Positions 24,800 through 32,977 of a stretch of 64,000 nucleotides of DNA are shown here, piece by piece. Each line of letters begins with the position of its first letter. Position 1 is the stretch's first letter. The notes under the pieces are model-generated. The model saw nothing but the letters and a program-made list of their open reading frames with translations. It was not told where the DNA came from and did not search any database. Both the position numbers and the translations under genes were made by a program. This stretch comes from Phytohabitans kaempferiae (lineage in GTDB: Bacteria; Actinomycetota; Actinomycetes; Mycobacteriales; Micromonosporaceae), in NCBI RefSeq assembly GCF_042433955.1, contig NZ_JBHLUH010000058.1:1-64000 (forward strand). Direction: 5' to 3'.

Positions 24800-24847
24800 G
24801 CGCCGCCTTTGCGCCAAGCCCGACGAACGCCGGCGAAGGAAGCCTGC

Positions 24848-25333
24848 TCAGGGCACCACCGTGATCGGCCAGCGCCCCAGCCGTACGAGGCGGCTGGCGA
24901 CCGAGCCGCCGAAGAGCCGGCGGGACGGCGTCGAGGCGCCGACCACCACGATGTCGGCCTTGACCTCGGCCGCGACCGAACGGAGGCAGCCGTACGGGTC
25001 GCCGTGGCGGCTCACGAAGCACACCGGGATCCGCATCTCCTCGGCCAGCTGCCGGATCTCGGCCCGCAGCTCGGCCGCCACCTCCTGGTGCGCGGCGTGC
25101 AGTACGGGCACCGCGCCGGGGAGTGCCCAGGCCCAGGTGAGCACCGGCGCCGCGTACGCCACGACCAGTCGGCAGCGTTGCCGCCGGGCGAGGCCGCAGG
25201 CGTACGCCGCGGCCCGCATCGACGTGTCCGAACCGTCCACGCCGACGAGGATCACGCGCGGCCCGTCGGTGCCGCGTTCGAAGGGGGGCGGCGCCCAGCG
25301 CGGCCCGTACTGCTCGACGGCGGGTTGCGTCAC
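24848..25333 (-). CDS. Universal stress protein (UspA fold)
   Basis: This 161-aa single UspA domain starts with VILVGVDGSDTSMRAAAYA (about 28-46). The ATP-binding loop is IVVVGASTPSRRLFGGSVAS, so it is an ATP-binding type. It lies 27 bases after the DHA2 exporter gene on the same strand, probably co-transcribed. Usp proteins act in stress tolerance. Confidence 0.87.
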   Translation of the reverse strand: MTQPAVEQYGPRWAPPPFERGTDGPRVILVGVDGSDTSMRAAAYACGLARRQRCRLVVAYAAPVLTWAWALPGAVPVLHAAHQEVAAELRAEIRQLAEEMRIPVCFVSRHGDPYGCLRSVAAEVKADIVVVGASTPSRRLFGGSVASRLVRLGRWPITVVP

Positions 25334-25360
25334 CGGTCGCTCCCTTCGCCGGCCGCGCGC

Positions 25361-27013
25361 CTACCGGTCCGAGCCGGGCCGCGTGGACACCGGGTCGGCC
25401 GGCACACCGGCGGCGACCTCCGGGACCACGCCGCTCACGTCCGGCTCCCCGCTGTCGTCGTCGAGGCTGGTACGCAGCGGCGCCGGCTTGAGCAGCGCGG
25501 CCGCCACCACGCCGAGCACGCCGATCGCGGCGGAGATGAGGAAGATGTGGCCGGTCGCGTCGCCGTACGCCGCGCGCACGATCTGCTGCACCGCCTCCGG
25601 CAGCGCGTCGAGGTTGAGCGTGCTGGTGCCGCCGCCCGAGGTGGGGAGGCCGGCCGCCGCCAGGTCGTGCGTGATGCTGGCGCTGACCCGGTTGGCGAGC
25701 ACCGCGCCGAGCACCGAGACGCCGATCGTGCCGCCCAGCGAGCGGAAGAACGTCACCGACGAACTGGCCGCGCCCACGTCGCGCAGGGCCACGGTGTTCT
25801 GCACGGCGAGGATGAGGTTCTGCATCGACATGCCCACGCCGGAGCCGACCAGGAACATCGCCACACCGATGATCACCAGCGAGGTCTGGTGGTCGACGAT
25901 GGAGAGCAGGGCGAAGCCGGCGACGAGCAGGACGGTGCCGGCCAGGATGTACGGCTTGACCCGCCCGGAGACGCTGATCAGCCGTCCGGCGACGATCGAG
26001 GTGAGCAGCACGCCGGCCATCATCGGGATGGTGAGCAGGCCCGCCTCGGTGGGGCTGTAGCCGCGGCCGATCTGGAAGTACTGGCCGAGGAAGACCGCGC
26101 CGCCGAACATCGCCGTGCCGACCGCGAGGCTGGCCACGATCGCCAGTGCGGTGGTCCGCTCGCGGATGATGCTGAGCGGGATGACCGGCTCGGCGGCCCG
26201 CGCCTCGACCCGCACCGCCAGCGCGAGCAGCACGAGCGCGCCGCCGACCATAGTGAGGCTCGGCCAGGAGAACCAGCCGAACGAGTGGTCGACGAAGGAG
26301 ACCCAGATCAGCAGCAAGCTCACGCCGGCGGCGATGAGCGTGGCGCCCAGGTAGTCGATCCGCACCTTGCGGCGGATGGTGGGCACGTGCAGCGTGGCCT
26401 GGAGCAGCAGCAGCGCCAGGATCGCGACCGGCACGCCGACGAAGAAGCACCAGCGCCAGCCGAGCCACGAGGTGTCGGCGATCAGGCCGCCGAGCAGCGG
26501 GCCGCCGACGGTGGCGAGGGCCATGGTGCCGCCGAGGTAGCCGTTGTACCGGCCCCGCTCGCGCGGCGGGATGATCGCCGCGATCACGACCTGGACGAGG
26601 GCCTGCAGGCCGCCGACCCCGATTCCCTGGAACGCGCGCGCGGCGATCAGCTCGCCCGCGTTCTGTGCCAGGCCGGCCACGATCGAGCCGACCACGAAGA
26701 TGCCGATCGCGATCTGCACCAGCAGCTTCTTGTTGAGCAGGTCCGCCAGCTTGCCCCAGATCGGCGTGGACGCGGTCGCGGTCAGCAGCGTGGCGGTGAC
26801 GACCCACGTGTACTGGGTCTGGCTGCCGTTGAGCGCACCGATGATCTTGGGGAGCGCGGTGGAGACGACGGTCGAGCTGAGCAGGGCGACGAAGAGCACC
26901 AGCAGCAGGCCACTGAGGCTCTCCAGCACCTGGCGGTGGCTCATCGCCTCCGGCTCGGCGGCGGCCTTCGAGGCGCCGGAAGCGGGCACGACATCAGGGC
27001 GGGACGCGGGCAT
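25361..27013 (-). CDS. DHA2-family (EmrB/QacA) MFS exporter
   Basis: This 550-aa transporter has 14 predicted helices. The motif-A region GKLADLLNKKLL lies after helix 2, and FQGIGVGGLQALVQ matches the motif-C side of drug:H+ antiporters. The N-terminus is Ala/Pro-rich and the C-terminal tail acidic. ATG 27013 is the start. It is divergent from a TetR gene (27132), the usual arrangement for an inducible multidrug pump. Confidence 0.87.
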   Translation of the reverse strand: MPASRPDVVPASGASKAAAEPEAMSHRQVLESLSGLLLVLFVALLSSTVVSTALPKIIGALNGSQTQYTWVVTATLLTATASTPIWGKLADLLNKKLLVQIAIGIFVVGSIVAGLAQNAGELIAARAFQGIGVGGLQALVQVVIAAIIPPRERGRYNGYLGGTMALATVGGPLLGGLIADTSWLGWRWCFFVGVPVAILALLLLQATLHVPTIRRKVRIDYLGATLIAAGVSLLLIWVSFVDHSFGWFSWPSLTMVGGALVLLALAVRVEARAAEPVIPLSIIRERTTALAIVASLAVGTAMFGGAVFLGQYFQIGRGYSPTEAGLLTIPMMAGVLLTSIVAGRLISVSGRVKPYILAGTVLLVAGFALLSIVDHQTSLVIIGVAMFLVGSGVGMSMQNLILAVQNTVALRDVGAASSSVTFFRSLGGTIGVSVLGAVLANRVSASITHDLAAAGLPTSGGGTSTLNLDALPEAVQQIVRAAYGDATGHIFLISAAIGVLGVVAAALLKPAPLRTSLDDDSGEPDVSGVVPEVAAGVPADPVSTRPGSDR

Positions 27014-27131
27014 ACGCGCGGCCTCCAGGGAGCGGGACGGATTTGTTCACTCAGAGCATCCCGCCAAACCTGCTCACTGCGCAAGTTTTCTCACTGGGAA
27101 TTGCGTCACTCCAGGCGGTACGCTCCGTGTG
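27014..27131. promoter_or_regulatory. Shared promoter region of DHA2 pump and TetR
   Basis: The 118-base divergent gap is locally AT-richer. The heptamer CTCACTG occurs at 27073-27079 and 27090-27096, exactly 17 bases apart, with additional TCACT words at 27047 and 27106. These are candidate operator half-sites. No clean palindrome was found. Confidence 0.4.
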
Positions 27132-27731
27132 ATGACCGTGACGACCAACCCGCCCGGCCTGCGGGAGCGGAAGAAGGCCGCGACGCGCCAGGCCCTGCAC
27201 GAGGCCGCCGTGCGGCTGGCGGCCGAGCACGGCGTGGAAAACGTCACCGTCGAGGCCATCGCCGACGCGGTCAACGTGTCCCGGCGCACGTTCTCCAACT
27301 ACTTCAGCGGCAAGGAGCAGGCGCTCCTGCACACCGACTATGTCCGGATGGCGCGCCTGGTCGAGCTGGTCCGCGAGCGGCCGGAGGGCGAGCCGGCGTG
27401 GACCGCGCTGACCCGCGGCATCGAGGCGTCGGTCGCGGAGAACGCCGACGAGGACCCCGAGTGGCGGGCGCTGTACCGCACGCTGCGGCGTGACCCGGCG
27501 CTGGTGGGCGAGCTCGTCGCCTCGTACGCGGTGGCCGAGCGCGAGCTGGCCGGCGTGATCGCGGGGCGCCTGCCCGCCGAGACCGGTGCGGCCCTGCGCG
27601 GCCGGCTGCTGGCGGCCACGTTCCTCGTCGCGGTACGGGTCGCCAACCAGGTGTGGCTCGAGCATCCGGACGAGTCGCTCATCGACCTGATCCGGCAGGC
27701 GCTGGCGACGACGGCGGAGCCGTTCACATAG
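27132..27731 (+). CDS. TetR-family regulator
   Basis: This 199-aa repressor has an N-terminal helix-turn-helix (about 10-57: KKAATRQALHEAAVRLAAEHG, then VTVEAIADAVNVSRRTFSNYF split here by the turn). The C-terminal helices would bind ligand. ATG 27132 is the start. The divergent DHA2 exporter is the likely target. Its 3' end overlaps the convergent membrane-protein gene by 8 bases. Confidence 0.85.
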   Translation: MTVTTNPPGLRERKKAATRQALHEAAVRLAAEHGVENVTVEAIADAVNVSRRTFSNYFSGKEQALLHTDYVRMARLVELVRERPEGEPAWTALTRGIEASVAENADEDPEWRALYRTLRRDPALVGELVASYAVAERELAGVIAGRLPAETGAALRGRLLAATFLVAVRVANQVWLEHPDESLIDLIRQALATTAEPFT

Positions 27732-28314
27732 CCGGCCCGCTCCTCGGCGGCAGGGCGCGCGACCGGGCCCGCGCCACGTCGAGGAGGAGCACCGCGGCGT
27801 TGGCGGCGAGCACCGCGCCGAGGATCGCGGTGACCGAGCCGGCCAGCCCGCCCAGCGCGTGCCCGCCCAGCCAGGCGCCGGCCAGTCCCCAGGCCAGCGC
27901 GGCGGCCAGCCCGCCGTACCGGACTCCCGGCGCCGCGTCCCGCCGTACCCAGGCCAGGAAGACGCAGAGCCCGGCCGCGATCCCGGCCCCGACCGTCGCC
28001 GGCCCCCAACCGGCCAGCAGCGCCGGCCAGAGCGCGGCCACCACGAGGACCGCGAGGAACCATCCGCCGAACCCGACCCCGACCGCCGCGACGCTGCGCA
28101 GCACCGCGCTGGCCGCGACACCGAAGCCGCCCCGGCGGTTTACCCACCGCGCCATGCCGCCGAGCGCCACCACCGCGAGCAGCGCCACGCCGGCGAGCCC
28201 GCCGAGGAGTACGCGCGCGGTCCCCGGCAGCCGCGCGTGGCCGGACCATCCCAAGTAGACAAGACCGAGCGCCAGGAGCCCGATCACCGACAGGGCAACC
28301 GCTCTTCTCCCCAT
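27724..28314 (-). CDS. Hypothetical membrane protein, 196 aa
   Basis: I do not recognise the family. There are about five hydrophobic helices, starting with VALSVIGLLALGLVYLGW, and a basic C-terminal tail (DVARARSRALPPRSG). The short loops suggest a compact bundle. ATG 28314 lies just inside the 273-base divergent gap before the GGDEF/HD-GYP gene. It overlaps the TetR 3' end by 8 bases. Confidence 0.6.
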   Translation of the reverse strand: MGRRAVALSVIGLLALGLVYLGWSGHARLPGTARVLLGGLAGVALLAVVALGGMARWVNRRGGFGVAASAVLRSVAAVGVGFGGWFLAVLVVAALWPALLAGWGPATVGAGIAAGLCVFLAWVRRDAAPGVRYGGLAAALAWGLAGAWLGGHALGGLAGSVTAILGAVLAANAAVLLLDVARARSRALPPRSGPAM

Positions 28315-28370
28315 GTTTGTCGAGTCTGGAGTGGATCGGCCGCCGAATCACTGGTGTCTCCCGCCGTATC

Positions 28371-28394
28371 GGGGGTGGGGACAACCCCACCCCC
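28371..28394. other. Strong G/C hairpin in a divergent promoter gap
   Basis: GGGGGTGGGG-ACAA-CCCCACCCCC forms a perfect 10-bp stem with a 4-base loop. It lies about 190 bases upstream of the GGDEF/HD-GYP gene and 57 bases from the divergent membrane gene, so it is not a usual terminator location. It may be an operator or a G-rich structural element. Confidence 0.55.
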
Positions 28395-28587
28395 GGCGCG
28401 CCTCGCCAGGGCTGGCGCCTGAGTAAGCGCCGTTGCGGACGGGGCCTGTGTCGTCGCCTGAGCCGGGAGATGCACCCCCCGCACCCACATTTGTGCGTGA
28501 TCGGGGGTACACAGGACGTGAGCGTGTGATCCACAATACTTTTCCTGCGGCCAGCCGGTGCCGCGGGCGAACCAGACGGAGGCGGAC

Positions 28588-30759
28588 GTGCGGGTCGAGG
28601 TGGAGCAGCGGCGCTCCATGCGCCTGGCCGTGGCCGCGGCGGCGGCGTGGCTCGCGCTGTACGCCCTGCTCACGGCATTGAGCCAGGGGTCGGAGCCGCT
28701 CGGCCGCTTCGTCGCCAACGTGGTGTACGTCGTCCCGCTCGTACTGCTGGCGCCACTCTCCTACGCCGCCGCCCGGCGCGCCCGCGGTCGCCTGCGGCGG
28801 GCCTGGGCGCTGCTCACGGTCGCCAACGTGCTCTGGCTGGTCGGCGAGCTGATCTGGTCGGCGTACGCCTACCTGCGGCCGGGTGGCGTGCCGAGCCCGT
28901 CCGTGGCCGACGCCTTCTACCTGACCTCGTACGCCGCGGCGCTGCCGGCCATCGCGATCGGCTTCGGCGGCACCTGGGCCCAGCGGCAGGTGCGGTGCCT
29001 GCTCGACGCCGCCCTGGTCACGCTCGGTGTGGGCGCGGTCGGCTGGGCGCTCGTGATCGGCCCGCTCTTCCCCGGCGCGCCCAAGGCCGCCGCGGTCATC
29101 GCCTTCACCCAGCCGCTCGTCTCGGTCGCGATCGTCACGGTGCTGGTCGCGGCGGGGCTCTGCGGCCACCGCGCGGTGCCGCCGTCGTTCCTGCTGGCGG
29201 GGGCGGGCTTCGCGGTGGCCGCGCTCACCGACGCCGGCTACGCCTACCTGGTCAGCACGCACTCGTACGGCGACGCGAGCTGGGTCAACCTCGGCTGGCA
29301 ACTGGAGGCCGTCCTGCTCTGCCTGGCCGCGGCCGTCGCCGCCCGCCGTCCGGAGGGCGAGCCGCAGGTACGCCAGCTCGACCGGGATCTGGCGGTGCTC
29401 CCCGCCGCGGTGGCCGTACTCTCGATCGTCGGCATCGCCACCGCCGACCGCCTCTCCGACGGGCGGCTGACGCTGTCCACATTGGTCATCTCGGTGCTGC
29501 TGGTCAGCGGGCTGCTCCTGCGGCAGGTTCTGGTCACGCGCGACCGCACCCGCCTCGCCGAAGCGCTCGACACCGCGCTGCGTGAGCAGGAGCGGCTGGC
29601 CGTGACCGACGGGCTCACCGGCCTCCACAACCGCCGGTTCTTCCAGGAGATGCTCCGCCTGGAGGCCGAGCGGGCCGAGCGCGACGGCGCGCCGCTGAGC
29701 ATCGTCATCGTCGACCTCGACCGCTTCAAGAAGGTCAACGACACCTGCGGCCACCCCGCCGGCGACCGCGTGCTGACCGAGGTCGCCGACCGGATACGCC
29801 GCGCGGTGCGCCCCAACGACCTGGTCGCCCGCTACGGCGGCGAGGAGTTCGTGTGCCTGCTGCCCGGCGCCGGCGAGGAGACCGCGCTGGAGGTGGCCGA
29901 GCAGGTACGCCGCGCGCTGTCCCGCAGCCCGTTCGCCGTGCCCGGCGGCCGCGAGGTGCGCCTCACCGCGTCCCTCGGCGTGGCCAGCGCCGGCACGCGC
30001 GGCGGCCGTCCGCACGGCGACCTCGAAGGACTGATCCACGACGCGGACGGCGCGCTCTACCGCGCCCGGACCCGCGGCCGGGACCAGGTCGCCGCCGCCA
30101 GCCGCCTCGCCGACCTGGCGCTGGACACCGACCCCGACCTGCCGCCCGCGCTGGTGTGGCTGGCCGACCAGATCGACGCCAAGCTCGGCAGCCACGAGCA
30201 CAGCACCGCCGTGTCGAGGTGGGCGCTGCTCACCGGCGCGCGGCTCGGCCTGCACCAGGCCGCACTCCGCCGTACGGCCGCCGCGGCCCGCCTGCACGAC
30301 ATCGGCAAGATCAACGTCGACGACGCCATCCTCACCAAGCCCGGCCGCCTCTCCCAGGCCGAGTGGGATGTGCTGCGCCGCCACCCCCAGGAAGGCGCCC
30401 GCCTGCTCACCGAACTCAGCGACCGCGCCGACCTCGCCCCGCTGGTCGGCGCCCACCACGAACGGTTCGACGGGGCCGGCTATCCGCAGGGCCTGCGCGG
30501 CGAGGGCATCCCGATCGAGGCCCGCATCATCGCGGTCTGCGACTCCTGGGCCGCGATGCGCGCCGACCGCGCGTACGCGGCCGCGCGCAGCGAGACGGAG
30601 GCGAGGCACCAGATCGAGCGCGGCCGGGGTACGCAGTTCGACCCCGAGGTGGTGGACGCCTTCCTGGCACTCCTCGACGGGGGCGCCATCGACGAGCTGG
30701 CGCTGCTGCGCCACACCGCCCCCGCCCCGAACCCCGTCGTGTCCACAGTGGTCCCTTGA
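28588..30759 (+). CDS. Membrane-bound GGDEF + HD-GYP cyclic-di-GMP protein
   Basis: This 723-aa protein has an N-terminal sensor with about nine membrane helices (1-310). A GGDEF domain follows, with active-site RYGGEEF and an intact I-site RPND five residues before it. The C-terminal HD-GYP domain has HDIGK and HHERFDGAGYP. It could both make and break c-di-GMP, the diguanylate cyclase being product-inhibited. The GTG at 28588 was chosen over 28558 because GGAGG lies 5 bases upstream. A MITE-like zone follows the gene. Confidence 0.88.
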   Translation: MRVEVEQRRSMRLAVAAAAAWLALYALLTALSQGSEPLGRFVANVVYVVPLVLLAPLSYAAARRARGRLRRAWALLTVANVLWLVGELIWSAYAYLRPGGVPSPSVADAFYLTSYAAALPAIAIGFGGTWAQRQVRCLLDAALVTLGVGAVGWALVIGPLFPGAPKAAAVIAFTQPLVSVAIVTVLVAAGLCGHRAVPPSFLLAGAGFAVAALTDAGYAYLVSTHSYGDASWVNLGWQLEAVLLCLAAAVAARRPEGEPQVRQLDRDLAVLPAAVAVLSIVGIATADRLSDGRLTLSTLVISVLLVSGLLLRQVLVTRDRTRLAEALDTALREQERLAVTDGLTGLHNRRFFQEMLRLEAERAERDGAPLSIVIVDLDRFKKVNDTCGHPAGDRVLTEVADRIRRAVRPNDLVARYGGEEFVCLLPGAGEETALEVAEQVRRALSRSPFAVPGGREVRLTASLGVASAGTRGGRPHGDLEGLIHDADGALYRARTRGRDQVAAASRLADLALDTDPDLPPALVWLADQIDAKLGSHEHSTAVSRWALLTGARLGLHQAALRRTAAAARLHDIGKINVDDAILTKPGRLSQAEWDVLRRHPQEGARLLTELSDRADLAPLVGAHHERFDGAGYPQGLRGEGIPIEARIIAVCDSWAAMRADRAYAAARSETEARHQIERGRGTQFDPEVVDAFLALLDGGAIDELALLRHTAPAPNPVVSTVVP

Positions 30760-30775
30760 CGCGAAGACCCAGAAG

Positions 30776-30837
30776 ATCTGGGCTACCGCGACGTGCGTCG
30801 TGCTCCAGACCGCTGCTCCCGCAGCCTCACCCTCCGC
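30776..30837 (+). repeat. Dispersed repeat, copy A
   Basis: This 62-base stretch is 53/62 identical to 53651-53712 and clearly related to the inverted 53900-53955. It is non-coding and lies directly after the GGDEF/HD-GYP gene. The sequence between it and the MITE-like element at 30948 is GC-rich with no gene. Confidence 0.75.
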
Positions 30838-30947
30838 TCTCCGCGCCCAGGCCGGCGCTCGGCGCCCCCGCCGTCGCCACCGCCGGTCGCGGACGGCGGG
30901 CGCCGACGCGCCCGCGACTGCGGGCGCCGCGCGTCCGTGGCGATTTC

Positions 30948-31108
30948 TTGACCCCATAGAGCCTGTTGCAGAATCGCCAAATTCGAGCAAGGCGAGGGTC
31001 GCCTTGACCCTCGCTGGCCGCCGTTCGGCGGCCAGCGGCCGACACAGCCGTGTTTTTCTCAACACGTCCCGCGATCAGGCCATTTTGCAACAGGCTCCAT
31101 AGGGTCAA
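30948..31108. mobile_element. 161-bp MITE-like element with long terminal inverted repeats
   Basis: The ends 30948-30978 and 31078-31108 are inverted repeats with 27 of 31 positions matching, including the exact core GAGCCTGTTGCA. The interior has two stem-loops: GAGGGTC/GACCCTC, and a perfect 12-bp stem with 2-base loop near 31010-31036 (CGCTGGCCGCCG arms). There is no coding capacity. The terminal repeat resembles those of small IS families, so it is probably a non-autonomous element that needs a transposase elsewhere. Confidence 0.65.
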
Positions 31109-31197
31109 CTTCTCGCCACCACGGACCCGGACCGTTCGGTCTGGATGTCGCGGTCGAGGATCTTCGCGCTGACCGCCCCGGTGGCTACCCTGCTCTC

Positions 31198-32022
31198 GTG
31201 GCGGTCGATCGTTCCCTTCCCCATGGCGGCATCGAGTTCGGCGGCAACGGCATTCCGCCCATCTCCTGGCCACACTGGTTCGCCGCGGCGGCGATCCTCG
31301 GCGTGGCGTTCGGCTGCTTCGTAGGTTCCGTCATCGGAGGCGCCCCCGGCGCGGCCTACGGGAGCGGCATTGGGATCTTCCTCGCGGGGGCGACGCTCGC
31401 GATGCCGTACCGGGTGCGCGACTACCGCCGTCCCGAGCCGTCGGCGCTGCGCGTGGCCCGCGACGGTCTGCACGTGTACACGGTGACGAAGCAGGGCCGG
31501 CGCGTCCGCACCTACGTCTACCTGCCGTGGCATGCCCTCGGCGCGCTCACGCTCACCGGCCCGCCACCGGCCTCGGGAGCCCGCCCGGCGCTACGCGTCG
31601 AGCTGACCGACACCGGTCCGGGCATCGTAGCGGGTGGGTCCGCCGACGCGCGGCGCGTGCTCGGGGACGGTGGCACGCTGACGGTGCCGGAGGTCGGCAC
31701 GGCTGAGCTGATCGAGGCGGTGGCGCGATACTCCGACGGCCGTCACCAGGTCGTCCAGCGACACGATGCGGCAGCACGGGTCGCGCCCCGGTTCGGGGTC
31801 GTGCTCTACGGCTACGACATCGACCATGTCGACGCGCTGGTGCGGCGCGTCGAGGCGGCCCTGTCGCCCGGTGGCGAGGCGTCGCGCCCCGCCGTCCGGG
31901 ACGAGTTGACGGCGGGTCCGGCGCTGCCCGAGCGACCGCGCGGCTACGAGCGGGCCCAGGTCGACGACTTCCTGCGACGGGCGAGGCTGGACCTGGACCT
32001 GGACCGCCGCGACGCGACCTGA
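31198..32022 (+). CDS. Membrane protein with DivIVA-like C-terminal motifs
   Basis: This 274-aa protein has a first hydrophobic pair (about 25-70) and a middle soluble part. The C-terminus carries two DivIVA-type short motifs (FGVVLYGYDIDHVDALVRRV and PRGYERAQVDDFLRRA). Such motifs occur in actinobacterial polar-growth proteins and in small membrane proteins of unknown role. GTG 31198 is used, and its ribosome site is weak. It stands alone between the MITE-like element and the PIN-like remnant. Confidence 0.6.
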   Translation: MAVDRSLPHGGIEFGGNGIPPISWPHWFAAAAILGVAFGCFVGSVIGGAPGAAYGSGIGIFLAGATLAMPYRVRDYRRPEPSALRVARDGLHVYTVTKQGRRVRTYVYLPWHALGALTLTGPPPASGARPALRVELTDTGPGIVAGGSADARRVLGDGGTLTVPEVGTAELIEAVARYSDGRHQVVQRHDAAARVAPRFGVVLYGYDIDHVDALVRRVEAALSPGGEASRPAVRDELTAGPALPERPRGYERAQVDDFLRRARLDLDLDRRDAT

Positions 32023-32035
32023 GAAAGGTCGCCAC

Positions 32036-32260
32036 CGGGCCGATCGTCGACGCCCCCGCGTACACCGCCGAAAGGCGCGTGCCGTCCACACGCGCGACGC
32101 CTCCGGCGCGGAGCGGGGTGAGGTCGCTGTCCACGTCGCGATCGCGCGGCGCGGCGACCTCGTCGCGGTCGTCACCAGCGACCCGTCCGACCCGCGGCTG
32201 GTCGACCGCCTGGCCGCCGCGCCCGCCCGGCACCTTAGCGCCGCCGGCCGAGCCCGCCGA
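32036..32260 (+). pseudogene. Possible PIN-domain toxin remnant
   Basis: Between 32023 and 32305 there is no intact gene. One frame (from about 32085) reads RGEVAVHVAIARRGDLVAVV followed by TSDPSDPRLVDRL. This resembles the last strand-helix of a PIN (VapC) toxin, whose family pattern is an A-x2-H/A-helix and V(V/L)TSDPDD. There is no start, no N-terminal acidic triad and no antitoxin. The call is tentative and chance similarity is possible. Confidence 0.25.
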
Positions 32261-32305
32261 CCATCGACGTGGAGCCCGCGGCCGGCGGGCGGGAGGCCGG
32301 GCACC

Positions 32306-32341
32306 TTGACGACGTTGGCTAATGACATTAGCTTTAATGCT
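32306..32341 (+). promoter_or_regulatory. Leaderless promoter with embedded operator
   Basis: -35 TTGACG (32306-32311), a 17-base spacer and -10 TAGCTT (32329-32334) place the transcript start at about 32341-32342, the ATG itself. A palindrome GCTAAT-GAC-ATTAGC (32318-32332) lies between and over these boxes, a classic repressor position. Confidence 0.7.
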
Positions 32342-32977
32342 ATGACTCGTAGCAACAAGCTCGGCGCCTTCGCGCTCGCCGCCGCCGGCGCGCTGTTCCT
32401 GCTCTACCCCGCCATCCGCCCCTGGCACGACGAGTCCACGGTGGACGGAGCGGCCGCGTCGATGGGCTCGGGCGCCTGGGTCGCGTCGCACACGTTCGCC
32501 ATGTTCGGGTTCGTGCTCGCCTCCCTCGGCCTGTTCGCCCTCCGCGACGCGATCCGCACCCGCCTCACCACCGCCGCCGCGCTCATCACCGGGGTCGCCG
32601 CCGGCCTCGTGCTGCCGTACTACGGCGCCGAGACCTTCGGCCTGCACGGGCTCGCCCAGCGATACGCGGAGGGCGACCGCTTCGACCTGCTCGCCGCCGT
32701 CGACGCGGTCCGCGACCAGCCGTTCGCGATCACGATGTTCGGCGTGGGGCTGCTCGCGCTCGCCGCCGGCGGCGTGCTGGCCGCGCTGGCGGTGCGCCGG
32801 TCGGGGGCCCTGCCGCCGGCCAGCGGGCTGCTCTTCGGGCTCGGCCTGGTGCTGTTCCTCCCCCAGTTCTTCACGCCGGCCCCGGTCCGCATCGCACACG
32901 GCGCGCTGCTCGCCGCCGGCTGCGTCTGGCTCGCGGCCGCGCTGTGGCGCGCACCGACCGCGCCACAGCGGCGCTGA
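32342..32977 (+). CDS. Hypothetical membrane protein (apparently leaderless mRNA)
   Basis: This 211-aa protein has about six transmembrane helices: FALAAAGALFLLYPAI, a second near HTFAMFGFVLASLGLFAL, and further pairs to the C-terminus. The residues between helices 1 and 2 are acidic. I do not assign a family. The ATG at 32342 coincides with the predicted transcription start, and no ribosome site is present. It is probably under a repressor that binds GCTAAT-N3-ATTAGC. Confidence 0.65.
   Translation: MTRSNKLGAFALAAAGALFLLYPAIRPWHDESTVDGAAASMGSGAWVASHTFAMFGFVLASLGLFALRDAIRTRLTTAAALITGVAAGLVLPYYGAETFGLHGLAQRYAEGDRFDLLAAVDAVRDQPFAITMFGVGLLALAAGGVLAALAVRRSGALPPASGLLFGLGLVLFLPQFFTPAPVRIAHGALLAAGCVWLAAALWRAPTAPQRR

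Noticed and set aside
27046..27110. A clean TetR palindrome between the DHA2 pump and its regulator
   Set aside because: Only direct TCACT repeats are visible, and no inverted repeat of useful length could be drawn.
28395..28587. Cyclic-di-GMP riboswitch before the GGDEF/HD-GYP gene
   Set aside because: I looked for the conserved GEMM core and did not find it. Only a simple hairpin is present upstream.
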